Shown: positions 15,522-23,596 of the stretch, one piece after another | Layout: each line of letters starts with the position of its first letter | Position numbering within the stretch: the stretch's first letter is position 1 | Assembly: GCA_905480285.1 (NCBI GenBank) | Contig: CAJQPT010000157.1 | Span: 1-33,446, forward strand | DNA length: 33,446 nt | Direction of reading: 5' to 3' | Origin: an uncultured bacterium | Lineage (GTDB): Bacteria > Planctomycetota > UBA1135 > GCA-002686595 | Notes under the pieces: model-generated | Database searches by the model: none | The model's input: the letters and a program-made list of their open reading frames with translations, nothing else | What the model was told of the DNA's origin: nothing | Program-made: the position numbers and the translations under genes

Positions 15522-17204
15522 TCAGCCCCCCTTCTTTCCGCTCGGTACGGGACGCGCGACGTTGCGAGCCGTCTTGCGACAGACCCCGGAGAAGCGCACG
15601 AACTCGGAGGGCTTGGTCGGGTGCCCGGTCTCGATCGCGATGCGGCCCCGGAAGGAGCCGTCAGCGTCCGCCGGGAGCCCGTTGAGCCGCAGCTCGATGT
15701 CGACCGCGTTGCTCCCGCTGACCGGCTTGACGCTGACCTTGAAGCGGTCCGCCCACTGGAGGGGTTGATTCCCCTCGCCCGTCAGCGTCGCCTTGACGTT
15801 GGACAGGTCGAAGTCAGCCTCGTGGCAGGTCAGGCGCACGTTGCGGACCACCGGCTGGTCCGGCCGGACGAGGCCGAGGGACAGGTACTGCGTCTGGAGC
15901 GAGATGGCGCCGAGGATCGTGTAGTTGACGTTGGCGGTGACCTGGTAGACGGTCGGCGCCCCGGCCTTTCCGGCCGCCTTGTCCGGCAGGCCGGGATTCT
16001 TGGGCAGCTCGACGTCGCTGTTGAGGCGCACGGCGTAGCTCTTCCCGCCCTCTGGCGAGTCCTTCGCGACGGTGAAGGTGGCGCGCCAGACGCTGGCCTT
16101 GCCCGAGTCGTCCGCATTGACCGGGGCGAAGTCCATGGACAGTCCCGCGGGGAGCGGGATCGGCCGGGTCGGGTCCTGGGAGAGCATGATGCGGTCCCCG
16201 GTCGACGTCCGGAAGTCGATTGTTCCGGTCCGCTCGGTGCCCTCGCGGATCTGGCCAAACTGAAGGAACGGCGGCGAGGCCACCAGGAACGGCTCCACGT
16301 TCGCCGCGAGGGAGAGCATGGTGACCCCGGTCTTCCCGTCGTTCGAGTAGACGTTGATCCGGACGTTGGTCTTGTTCTTCTTGCTCTTGGTGTCGAGCGT
16401 CGCGCTGATCTGGACCTCCGAGCCGGGCTCGATGGCATCACCGAAGGTGTAGAGCGCGGGGACCTCCTCACCCTCGGCGAGGACCTTGACCTCCCCCAGC
16501 GTGCAGCCGCAGGTCGGGCTGGCCTGGGAGATGACCACCGGCTCGGCGCCGTTGCTCTTGAGCTTGAAGGTGTGGATCAGCAGGTCACCCTGCCGCGCGC
16601 GACCGAAGTCGTGCTTCTCCATGCCGAAGGGGATCTCCAGCTTGGCGTTCGGATTCCGCGGGGGGCGCGGCGCAGCGGCAGGCTTCTTGCCCTGCGCTTG
16701 CTTCAACTTGGCCTCGTACTTGGCCTTTTGGTCCAGCTGCTCGGGCGTCATCCCCGCGGCAGTCGGCAGCGGAGCCGGGATCCCTCCGCCCGACTTGGCG
16801 GCCTTCTCGCTGAGGTCCATCCCTGAACCCTTCTTCGCTCCGTTGGCGGGGACCGCCACGGGCGCGACGATGCCGCCGCGGGTGCTCCGGGAGGGACCCG
16901 GGATGGAGGCTGGCTTCGGCGGCGCACCGCGACCCGAGAGTCGGCTTCGCTTGACCGGGGCGCTCTTCTGCGGGGCGGCGCCCTTCTGCGGGGCGTCCTG
17001 GCCCTTGGCCGCCTTCTTCTCCGCCGAGGCCTTTTCCTGGGCCTGCTGTATCTGAGCCGAGGCGTCGTCCTGGGGCGCCGCCTGGGCGGCTGGAGCGGCC
17101 CAAAGATTGAGCGCGAGGCCCAGCGAGGCGAGGGTCAAGAATCGTGCGGCGGTCCGGAGGTTCGAGGGGCGAACGTCGGCGCTGAGGGGTGCGTGATCGA
17201 GCAT
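15522..17204 (-). CDS. secreted DUF1573-domain protein
   Basis: A 560-residue exported protein. The signal peptide has a hydrophobic core at about 21-36 (RFLTLASLGLALNLWA) and a likely AQA-AP cut near 42. Residues 45-185 are a low-complexity Ala/Lys/Pro/Gln linker. The DUF1573 domain starts near 188 (KLEIPFGMEKHDFGRARQGD) and carries the signature SPTCGCTLGEV (C232, C234). More beta-rich Ig-like segments follow to the end. DUF1573 proteins are abundant in planctomycetes and Bacteroidetes and are of unknown function; the fold resembles Ig-like/ASH domains. The paired cysteines could form a disulfide or bind metal. It is divergent from the lipoprotein gene and is followed by a hairpin. Confidence 0.88.
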   Translation of the reverse strand: MLDHAPLSADVRPSNLRTAARFLTLASLGLALNLWAAPAAQAAPQDDASAQIQQAQEKASAEKKAAKGQDAPQKGAAPQKSAPVKRSRLSGRGAPPKPASIPGPSRSTRGGIVAPVAVPANGAKKGSGMDLSEKAAKSGGGIPAPLPTAAGMTPEQLDQKAKYEAKLKQAQGKKPAAAPRPPRNPNAKLEIPFGMEKHDFGRARQGDLLIHTFKLKSNGAEPVVISQASPTCGCTLGEVKVLAEGEEVPALYTFGDAIEPGSEVQISATLDTKSKKNKTNVRINVYSNDGKTGVTMLSLAANVEPFLVASPPFLQFGQIREGTERTGTIDFRTSTGDRIMLSQDPTRPIPLPAGLSMDFAPVNADDSGKASVWRATFTVAKDSPEGGKSYAVRLNSDVELPKNPGLPDKAAGKAGAPTVYQVTANVNYTILGAISLQTQYLSLGLVRPDQPVVRNVRLTCHEADFDLSNVKATLTGEGNQPLQWADRFKVSVKPVSGSNAVDIELRLNGLPADADGSFRGRIAIETGHPTKPSEFVRFSGVCRKTARNVARPVPSGKKGG

Positions 17205-17402
17205 GGGTTCTACGAGTGAGATTCGGGCGCTAGAAGATTGCCAGCAGTACCGACGGGGAGCGGGTCTTTTTTGAGGTTCCGTCGGTCCCGGGATCGCTAC
17301 AAGGGGTGTCAGGGGGTCAACCCCCGTTCGTTATCGGCAGGTCGGGACCAGGAGTCACAGGCGGGTATGAATCGGATGCATCAGGAATCGGGGGGCGGCG
17401 AA

Positions 17403-18131
17403 ATGTCGCCTCCGCGGCAAGCTCCCCGGCGGGGAGCCGTGGGTGAGGTCTCTCGATGGGTCAGCGAACCCCTTTCCAGGGGCTGGAGGGCCCTCCTGGG
17501 GCTCCTGTTGGTTGGACTCACGACAGCCTGTACGGTTCCCCCCCCTACCGTTCAACAGGGGTTGGAATATGGATTTCGAACCCCCAAGCAGGCCTTCGAG
17601 TCCTGGCGTACGGCCGTTCAGGGCGACCTGTTGGTGGAAGAGTACCGGTGCTTTTCCCGGCGCTGGAGGGCCAGGAACGGCGTGACCCTCCTCAAGTACG
17701 GTGAGGCCCGTGACGAGCTGCTGAGCGAGGTCCCCAAGCTCCGCTGGGCTCTCTACCGCGCGGACGCCCCTGAGTTCCTGGACCGCCAGGAGCGCTCGGC
17801 CCTGCTCGTCGCGCGGGTCCCCGGCCCGCTGTGGGTCAACGACCAGTACCTGCTGGTCACGCTCCGGCGGCAGGGCTTCTGGGAGCTCTCCGTCGAGGAC
17901 AGCCCGCTGGAGCCCGAGTTCGGAGATCAGGTGGAGGACCCCTTCCGCTCCCAGCTGTTCTGGTTCGACGAGGAGGGCGACCGCTTCTTCGTCATCATCG
18001 ACGAGTTCGGCGCGAGGGCGGAGGGCGCCGACCCTGACTCGATCCACCTCGTCGCCGCGGGTTGGGAGTGGAAGATCGACGACTTCACGGTCGTGGACGA
18101 GCTGCCCGCGGGCATCGAGTCCATCGAGTGA
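17403..18131 (+). CDS. putative lipoprotein of unknown function
   Basis: From ATG 17403 the protein has 242 residues. A hydrophobic segment (about 29-42: RALLGLLLVGLTTA) leads to a cysteine (C43), an imperfect lipobox (LTTAC). The mature part begins TVPPPTVQQGLEYGFRTPKQAFESW and continues as a charged alpha/beta domain (EEYRCFSRRWRARNGVTL, LRWALYRADAPEF). It then has beta-rich stretches ending in ...WKIDDFTVVDELP. The pattern fits planctomycete outer-surface lipoproteins with an NTF2-like or stress-type domain, but I cannot name a function. The ATGs at 17367 and 17376 and a GTG at 17439 are also in frame. The chosen start gives a plausible signal length and has a G-rich stretch upstream. It converges on the 365-residue gene with only three bases between stops. 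Confidence 0.75.
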   Translation: MSPPRQAPRRGAVGEVSRWVSEPLSRGWRALLGLLLVGLTTACTVPPPTVQQGLEYGFRTPKQAFESWRTAVQGDLLVEEYRCFSRRWRARNGVTLLKYGEARDELLSEVPKLRWALYRADAPEFLDRQERSALLVARVPGPLWVNDQYLLVTLRRQGFWELSVEDSPLEPEFGDQVEDPFRSQLFWFDEEGDRFFVIIDEFGARAEGADPDSIHLVAAGWEWKIDDFTVVDELPAGIESIE

Positions 18132-18134
18132 TGC

Positions 18135-19232
18135 TCAGCGGCTGGACGCCTCCCGCTCGAGGAACGCCTCCATCGGGAAGTCCAGCTTGACCGGATGGCG
18201 CCCTGGCTCGGAGGGGATCTCCACCGTGGCGGGGCTGCCCTCGAGTCGAAGGGTGATGGCCCGGCGAGGGTCGACGGGCGCGAGCCACCAGGCCGCGGCG
18301 TACACGCCTCCGCGGGCCAGCGCGAGCTCCGCCCCACGGTCCTTGACCTCCACGACCTGGGGGCCGGCGAGGGCGCCGATGGACGGCCCCTCCGTGTCGT
18401 AGCCAACGGACGGCCGGAGCTCCCTCGGCTGGAGCGAGAGCCGGACGCTCCAGGTCGCCGGGTCGGGCATGGGCCCCACGGACTCGAACAGGGCCAACAC
18501 CCCTGGGCCGAGGTGAATCTCCTCGTCGTCGAAGAGCCCCTCGAAGAGCTCGGTCGCAGCTCCCGGCACCAGGGGAACCACGTCGAGGCAGGGCCCGGTC
18601 GCCGGAAAGATCGCGCGGCCCCGCTCGATGACCGCGTCCCCTGTGAAGGCGCGCGTTGCGTCCTCCGCCGAACCCGCCTCGCGCCAGACGAGGTGCCCGG
18701 CAGTGGCCGGCGCGCCCTCATCGTCGAAGATGCGCAGATCGAACCAGTGCAGGCTGGCGCCCAGCTGGATCGGGTCCAGTCGCGGATCGATGGGCACGTC
18801 TTCGCCGAAGACCACGCCCTCGGCGCGCCAGATCTCTGCGCCGCTGCCCAGCTGAACCGCCACCGACCCGGTCCCCTCAGGCAAGCCCAGGATCTCGAAG
18901 GTCCCGGTCGAGCTGACCTCGGCCACCCGGCGGATCGCGAGCGATCCATCGTGGGACTGTGCCTGCACCGTGACCCTCAGGCCGTCGAGCGGACGGGGAG
19001 CCTCGGCCTCGCCCCCTGCGCCCCACGCCGCGCCATCGACCGCCGGCGCCGCGTCGAGCGAGACGCGGCCCCGCATGAGCCCCGAGAGGTGGCGCACGTT
19101 GTCGAACAGAAACTGCGGGTCGCTCCGGAACACCACGGTGGTCCCGCCGCATTGGATCGGCAGCGCCCCCACCGCCCACAGGAGGCCGGTCAGGCAGAAG
19201 AGCTGGAAGAGCGTGCGGAGGGGCAGGGACAC
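18135..19232 (-). CDS. membrane-anchored extracytoplasmic protein of unknown function
   Basis: A 365-residue protein from GTG 19232. The N-terminus has one hydrophobic helix (about 8-26: LFQLFCLTGLLWAVGALPI). The rest is soluble, beta-rich and presumably outside. A segment at about 80-170 (GLRVTVQAQSHDGSLAIRRV, then VSSTGTFEILGLPEGTGSVAVQLG) looks like a carboxypeptidase-regulatory-like beta sandwich; later parts repeat similar strands. No catalytic motif is visible. It lies 60 bases downstream of the ECF sigma factor gene on the same strand. It could therefore be the output or sensory partner of the kinase-sigma pair, which is inference from position only. Confidence 0.75.
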   Translation of the reverse strand: MSLPLRTLFQLFCLTGLLWAVGALPIQCGGTTVVFRSDPQFLFDNVRHLSGLMRGRVSLDAAPAVDGAAWGAGGEAEAPRPLDGLRVTVQAQSHDGSLAIRRVAEVSSTGTFEILGLPEGTGSVAVQLGSGAEIWRAEGVVFGEDVPIDPRLDPIQLGASLHWFDLRIFDDEGAPATAGHLVWREAGSAEDATRAFTGDAVIERGRAIFPATGPCLDVVPLVPGAATELFEGLFDDEEIHLGPGVLALFESVGPMPDPATWSVRLSLQPRELRPSVGYDTEGPSIGALAGPQVVEVKDRGAELALARGGVYAAAWWLAPVDPRRAITLRLEGSPATVEIPSEPGRHPVKLDFPMEAFLEREASSR

Positions 19233-19292
19233 GGCTCGAAGCCTACCCGGTCCGAGTCATGAGGGGACCGAGGCCGCCCCGGGCGATCCGGT

Positions 19293-20204
19293 TCACCTCG
19301 CGCGGGACCGGAGCCACCGGATCGAGGACCCCTGGACCGCCTCGAGGGCCTCACCGTGCCCCTGCTCGCGGGCACCGACGAGGTCATCGCGGTTGGCCTC
19401 GCACCACTCGCAGCCCAGCTCCTCGATGTGGAAGGCGATGAAGCGCGACGGGCCAGGCTCCAGGCTCCCGTCCAACCAGCGCGCGATCCAGCGCCGCGAC
19501 GGGCAGGACACCCGCCGATCCCGCCATACGGACTGGACGTCCATGGGCGCGTCAGCCTCCACCGCCAGCCCGTCGAGAGAGGCCCCGATCTCCTCGGCCC
19601 CCTCCTTGGCGAGGAGCAGCTCACGGATCTTCTTCAGCGCACGGAACTTGATACCCGCCACCGAGACCTCGTCCCGGAGGCCGAGCGGCTCCCAGAGATC
19701 TCGGTTCCGCTTGCCACCGCGCAGCAGACCCTCGACGACCATCAGCCGGGTCATCTCCCCCGAAGCCCAGGTCAGCTCGACCCACTCCTGAAGCGACGCG
19801 GCCAGGAGGTCCCGCCCGCGATCCGCGAGGTCGGTGCGCCGGAGGATCCGGCTGGGGGTCTGCTCGTCGGTCGCGAGGCTCTCGAGATCGAGGCTCGCCG
19901 CGGCGCTGTCCTCCTCGCCGCCCCGGCCCCGGACCTCGTGGCGCCGGAGCTGGTCGATCGTCCGATTCCGGCAGATCCCGAAGAGGTACTGCTCGAAGCT
20001 GTAAGCGGTGTCGAACGACTCGATGCCCCGCACCGCGCCGAGGAACGTCTCCTGCACGATGTCCTCCCGCGCCTCGACGTCAGCGACGCGACGGGACACA
20101 TAGGAGAGCAGCCGCCCTGCGAAGGCGGCCTCGACGCGAGCCCATTCCCCCTCGTCGAAGGCGGCGAGCCGCGCGGAGTCAGGGCCCCAGTCCGCGTCGG
20201 TCAT
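19293..20204 (-). CDS. ECF sigma factor with C-terminal zinc-finger-like (anti-sigma-like) extension
   Basis: A 303-residue sigma70-family protein, about 110 residues longer than a usual ECF factor. Region 2 is at about 25-95 (SRRVADVEAREDIVQETFLG, FEQYLFGICRNRTIDQLRRHE). Region 4 is at about 135-200 (SVAGIKFRALKKIRELLL). The tail at 230-275 reads C234PSRRWIARWLDGSLEP...FHIEELGCEWCEAN, with H259, C265 and C268. It matches the layout of zf-HC2/ZAS zinc-finger anti-sigma domains (C, LxxYLDGxL, HLxxCxxC). The chosen ATG 20204 overlaps the kinase stop as ATGA; GTG 20213 is an alternative. The upstream Ser/Thr kinase is the probable regulator, as in the planctomycete STK-linked ECF groups. Confidence 0.88.
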   Translation of the reverse strand: MTDADWGPDSARLAAFDEGEWARVEAAFAGRLLSYVSRRVADVEAREDIVQETFLGAVRGIESFDTAYSFEQYLFGICRNRTIDQLRRHEVRGRGGEEDSAAASLDLESLATDEQTPSRILRRTDLADRGRDLLAASLQEWVELTWASGEMTRLMVVEGLLRGGKRNRDLWEPLGLRDEVSVAGIKFRALKKIRELLLAKEGAEEIGASLDGLAVEADAPMDVQSVWRDRRVSCPSRRWIARWLDGSLEPGPSRFIAFHIEELGCEWCEANRDDLVGAREQGHGEALEAVQGSSIRWLRSRAR

Positions 20205-21598
20205 GACCCCCACCCCAGCTGCTCCACCGCGTTGATCCCCAGCAGGCCGAGTAGCGTGGCTCCGAACCCGATGGTCGCCATCAGGAGGAGGAAGAGGGCA
20301 AAGCGAGACGTCCTTCCCAACCAGCCGCCCTGCCGGCTCCGGACGAGCTGGTCGGAGACAGAGCGGTAGCCCGCCAGCACACCCCGCATGACGGCCACAA
20401 CCGAGCCCACAAAGACGTCAAAGGCGACGCGATTGGTCTCGGCGAGCGTGCCCGCGAGTCCACCACTCACGCGCGGAGGGACGGGGATCACGGCGGGGAC
20501 AGAGACCGCGGAGGTCTCCTTGAGCGCGTCCTCCTCCGCCCCGGCGACGCCCTTCGACTCGGCCGCCAGCTCCGCGACCAGCGCGCGGGCACGGCTCGCT
20601 GGGCCGCGCCCCGCCCCTGACCCAGCCGCCGCCTGGCCACCGGATCCCGCGGCCCCATCGTCGACCTCGAACCCGCCATCGAGGAGCGAGCGAACGAGCG
20701 GTCTAGCCTCCGGCTTGAGGCTCGTCGAGGGGCCGCTTCCGACCGTCAGGCGGGGCACCTCGAAGGAGATCTCGTCTCCAGCCAGCGCGGATTGGCCGAG
20801 CATCCCGAGCACCTCCCGCACGCTCTCGGGCCGGTCATCCGGGTCGAGACGCAAGCAGGCCCTCGTGGCCTCTAGCGCGACCGCCGGGAAGCCCTCGGGG
20901 AACTCGGGGGGGTCGTCGTGGTCGCGGACCACGAACGCGCCGCCGGCGCTGCCCGGGAACGGCACTCGTCCCACCAGGGACTCGTAGAGGATGACGCCGA
21001 GGCTGTAGAGGTCCGCCCGGTGGTCCGCCCGCTGCACGAGCATCTCCGGCGCCATGTACAGCGGCGTGCCCCGCCCGAAGGTCAGCGTCATGCGCCCGCC
21101 CTCGAGGAGCTTCGAGAGCCCGTAATCCCCAAGGCGCGCGTTCTCTCCGCGGATGAAGATGTTGCTGGGCTTCAGGTCGAAGTGAACGATCTGGCGCTCA
21201 TGCAGCGCGACCAGGCCCCGCGCGGCCTGGGTCACATGGCGCAGCGCCTCTGCCATCGTCGGCCGCCCCTCCTTCAGCCGTCGCGCCAGGGTCTCCTCCC
21301 CGGCGTAGCCCATGATCAGGTACGGCACCCCCATCACCGACCCCAGGTCTTCGATCGTGACCAGGTTGGGGTGATCGATCGACGCGAAGCTGCTGGCGAG
21401 GTCGAGTTCTCGCTCCACGGCGGCGCGCTGATCGTCGTCGTCCACCTTCAGGAACTTGATGGCATACGCCTTCCCGATGGAGGTCTTCCGCGCCTTGTAC
21501 ACATCCCCGAAGGCGCCCCCGCCGAGGCGGTTCTCGATCTCGTAGCCCGGGACAAAGTCCGGCCGCCGGAACGAGTTGTAGAACGCCTCCCAATCCAT
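20201..21598 (-). CDS. membrane Ser/Thr protein kinase, non-RD type
   Basis: A 465-residue Hanks-type kinase. The glycine loop is LGGGAFGDVYKA (25-36) and the catalytic lysine K48 is in YAIKFLK. The catalytic loop reads HFDLKPSN (139-146, D141), the metal site DYG (158-160), and APE 183-185. The usual HRD is HFD and DFG is DYG; these keep both aspartates, so activity is expected. Loss of the Arg makes it a non-RD kinase, less likely to need activation-loop phosphorylation. A disordered Ala/Gly-rich linker follows, then one membrane helix (about 433-455) near the C-terminus. An in-frame GTG at 21649 exists, but MDWEAFYNSFRRPDFVPGYEI is the N-terminus I expect for this planctomycete family. It overlaps the sigma gene by four bases. 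Confidence 0.9.
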   Translation of the reverse strand: MDWEAFYNSFRRPDFVPGYEIENRLGGGAFGDVYKARKTSIGKAYAIKFLKVDDDDQRAAVERELDLASSFASIDHPNLVTIEDLGSVMGVPYLIMGYAGEETLARRLKEGRPTMAEALRHVTQAARGLVALHERQIVHFDLKPSNIFIRGENARLGDYGLSKLLEGGRMTLTFGRGTPLYMAPEMLVQRADHRADLYSLGVILYESLVGRVPFPGSAGGAFVVRDHDDPPEFPEGFPAVALEATRACLRLDPDDRPESVREVLGMLGQSALAGDEISFEVPRLTVGSGPSTSLKPEARPLVRSLLDGGFEVDDGAAGSGGQAAAGSGAGRGPASRARALVAELAAESKGVAGAEEDALKETSAVSVPAVIPVPPRVSGGLAGTLAETNRVAFDVFVGSVVAVMRGVLAGYRSVSDQLVRSRQGGWLGRTSRFALFLLLMATIGFGATLLGLLGINAVEQLGWGS

Positions 21599-22011
21599 GT
21601 CAGGAGACGAGGCTAGCGGGGAAGGAGCCCGAACGCGACGCGCAAGCACGCGCCGGCCGGAAGTCCCGCCTCCTCGGCCGTCTCCCGGCCCAATTCGAGT
21701 ACGGGATCATGGCTGCGGCACCCGCTCGGGGACCGGAGCTCTGTGGCCGTGCCCTAACCTCAGGAGCTTCGGGCCGCGGGAGCGGCGCGTCGGCCCGAGG
21801 AGGGAGCAGCGCCGAGGCTCGCCGCCTCGAAGCCGAGACTGCGGGAGCCCCACCTCCCGGCGTGCCTCACGCTAGCCCCCTCATCGAGGCGGCCTGCGCT
21901 CAGCGCAACCTCCTCTACTGGAGCCACTCAGCGGGAGTCACTCAGCAGCAGTGACTCAGCGGCAGTCACTCAGCAGCAGTGACTCAGCGGGGTGATCCCA
22001 GAGCGCGGAGC
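21599..22011. other. noncoding gap with 14-bp repeat array
   Basis: About 410 bases between the kinase start and the stop of the GGDEF-like gene. I see no credible gene. The kinase operon promoter should lie in its left part, but no clear -35/-10 pair stands out. The right end carries the 21926-21990 tandem array. Confidence 0.5.
21926..21990. repeat. 14-bp tandem repeat, about 5 copies, forming stem-loops
   Basis: ACTCAGC recurs at 21926, 21940, 21954, 21968 and 21982, exactly 14 bp apart; the unit is ACTCAGC(A/G)GSAGTS. Alternate units are complementary, giving two identical hairpins AGTCACT-CAGCAGC-AGTGACT (7-bp stem, 7-base loop) at 21936-21956 and 21964-21984. The array lies 22-86 bases past the stop of the GGDEF-like gene and could act as its transcript end. 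Confidence 0.85.
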
Positions 22012-23019
22012 TCAGAGCGCGGAGACGACGATGCCACCGCCCGCCTCGCGCGCCTCAAGGAACGCCTCGCGGGCTGCGCCGTAGAGGTCCTCGCGCTGGT
22101 CGATGTCAGGGCTCGGGTAGTTCCCGATCCCGATGGCGATGTCGATGCGGTCGCCCACCAGGTCGAGCAAGCGGCGCTCATCGGCGCTGTCCGCCACGCG
22201 TCGCGCCATGATCTCCGCACCGTCCGGTCCCGTGTTCGGGAGGAGGAAGAGGAAGGAGTTCTCGTCGAAGCGCCCCAGCACATCGGTGTCGCGGGAGGCG
22301 TCGAGGAAGATCGCGGCCAGCTCGCGCAGGACGTCGTCGGAGGCCTGGCTCTCGAAGCCAAGCATGGCGCAGGCCAGCGGCGCGTGGAAACGTCGGGCGC
22401 GCTTGAATTCCTCGTCGAGCTTGTAGGAGAGGAAGGAGAAGTTGAAGAGGCCCGTCACGGGGTCGATGACCGCCTTGAGCAGGGCGTCGTCTCGGGTCTC
22501 TCGCTGGGGCGGCGCAGTGTTCGAGAAGGCCGCGCCGGTGACGAGGGTCTCCAGCAGCGCCTCGGGGAGCTGGTCCTCTCGCGTGGCCCCCCGGTCCTGG
22601 GCGGGCAGCATCGGACGCGGCCCGCCGTTGAGGCCCAGGAGCGACGTCAGCTTGCTCGCGCTGATGGGCCGCGAGAGCGATCCGGTCGCGCCGCAGAAGC
22701 GCGCGATGGACTGCGCCTCGGCGTTGTTCTGATCGACGAGCAGGAACGTACGGCAGCGCGTCCGACCCGACAGCTGGCGCAGGACCTCGTAGACGTTGCG
22801 GTCGTCCGGCCCCGTCGTCCGCATCCAGGCGTCGACGATGACCACGTCCCCCGGAGCCGGGGGCGCCTCGATGAGCTCCCTCCAGTTCTCCACGTGGGCA
22901 ACACTCCACCCAGCGAGGGCGTCGTCCCTCAGTGAGGAGGACTCGATGGCCGCCCTGGCCGAGGCCAGCACGGAGTCATCGTGGGTCGCGATTCGAATGG
23001 AACGGAGGCCGTCGCCCAT
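22012..23019 (-). CDS. REC-like / degenerate GGDEF signalling protein
   Basis: A 335-residue protein from ATG 23019. Residues 6-130 resemble a receiver domain (IRIATHDDSV, VVIVDAW with D63 at the usual acceptor strand, LLVDQ, SLSRPIS). The second half (about 183-335) has the GGDEF entry motif DPVTGLFNFSFLSYKLDEEFKRARR. The signature position reads LGRFDENSFLFLLP (248-261), so GGDEF is replaced by GRFDEN. Diguanylate cyclase activity is therefore unlikely; a nucleotide-sensing or scaffold role is inferred. The frame is open to 23160, but residues upstream of 23019 are low-complexity and unlike the family. It stands alone, with a repeat array after its stop. Confidence 0.8.
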   Translation of the reverse strand: MGDGLRSIRIATHDDSVLASARAAIESSSLRDDALAGWSVAHVENWRELIEAPPAPGDVVIVDAWMRTTGPDDRNVYEVLRQLSGRTRCRTFLLVDQNNAEAQSIARFCGATGSLSRPISASKLTSLLGLNGGPRPMLPAQDRGATREDQLPEALLETLVTGAAFSNTAPPQRETRDDALLKAVIDPVTGLFNFSFLSYKLDEEFKRARRFHAPLACAMLGFESQASDDVLRELAAIFLDASRDTDVLGRFDENSFLFLLPNTGPDGAEIMARRVADSADERRLLDLVGDRIDIAIGIGNYPSPDIDQREDLYGAAREAFLEAREAGGGIVVSAL

Positions 23020-23596
23020 GGGAGATGTCGTGGCAGGGCCCCCCTTTCGAAGGGGCGATCTGGGGTCTCGTTGCGGGGCCGGTGCCCGCTCTTGGACGAG
23101 GGTGCAGATCTGACCCCTCGGATTCAAACGGCACGGGGCTGAATCCGGGACCGTGCCCATGGGCCCATCCCGCGGGCCGGAGGTCGACCCGGAGGTCGGC
23201 CCTTTCAGCGGGGGCTTTCGGCGCCGGGCTTTGGGCGCGGGGTGATCGGCGCCGCGCCCGCGGAGCCGGGCTCTCTGATCGGGCCCTTCGGGTCAGGTAC
23301 CTCCGGATCCAAGACGGTGCGACGGCACCCAGCGCAGACGATGGCGCCCTCTCCTCTGCGACCACCGGCATCCCGGGCGAGCATCGCGGGCTGGCCCTCC
23401 CCGCCCTGGAGGCCGCTCCGAAGAGCCCAGCGGGAGCACCTCGCCTGTGAGCTCGGCCTAGCTGTAAGCTCGGCCCAACGGCCAGCTCAGCTCAACGGCC
23501 AGCTCAGCTCAACGGCCGGCTCAGCTCAACGGCCGGCTCAACGGATCAGCACGCCGAGGCCACGGACGGCCCCGGCTGGCGAGCCGAACGAGCAGC
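23020..23596. other. noncoding gap upstream of the GGDEF-like gene
   Basis: About 577 bases without a credible gene on either strand. It holds the 17-bp repeat array at 23476-23544 and GC-rich simple sequence around 23170-23240 (GGAGGTCG repeated, GGCTTTSGGCGC repeated). I see no RNA gene. Confidence 0.5.
23476..23544. repeat. 17-bp tandem repeat, about 4 copies
   Basis: CAACGGCC starts at 23476, 23493, 23510 and 23527 (17 bp apart), and a shortened unit starts at 23539. The unit is CAACGGCC(A/G)GCTCAGCT. Related GAGCTCGGCC/AAGCTCGGCC copies extend it leftwards to about 23449. The array lies 53-121 bases past the yebC stop. Confidence 0.85.

Noticed and set aside
13386-16826. Plus-strand open frame of 1146 codons
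   Set aside because: It is antisense to the PilB-like ATPase and DUF1573 genes, has His/Arg/Asp-rich shadow composition and no domain pattern. Long antisense frames are expected at this GC content.
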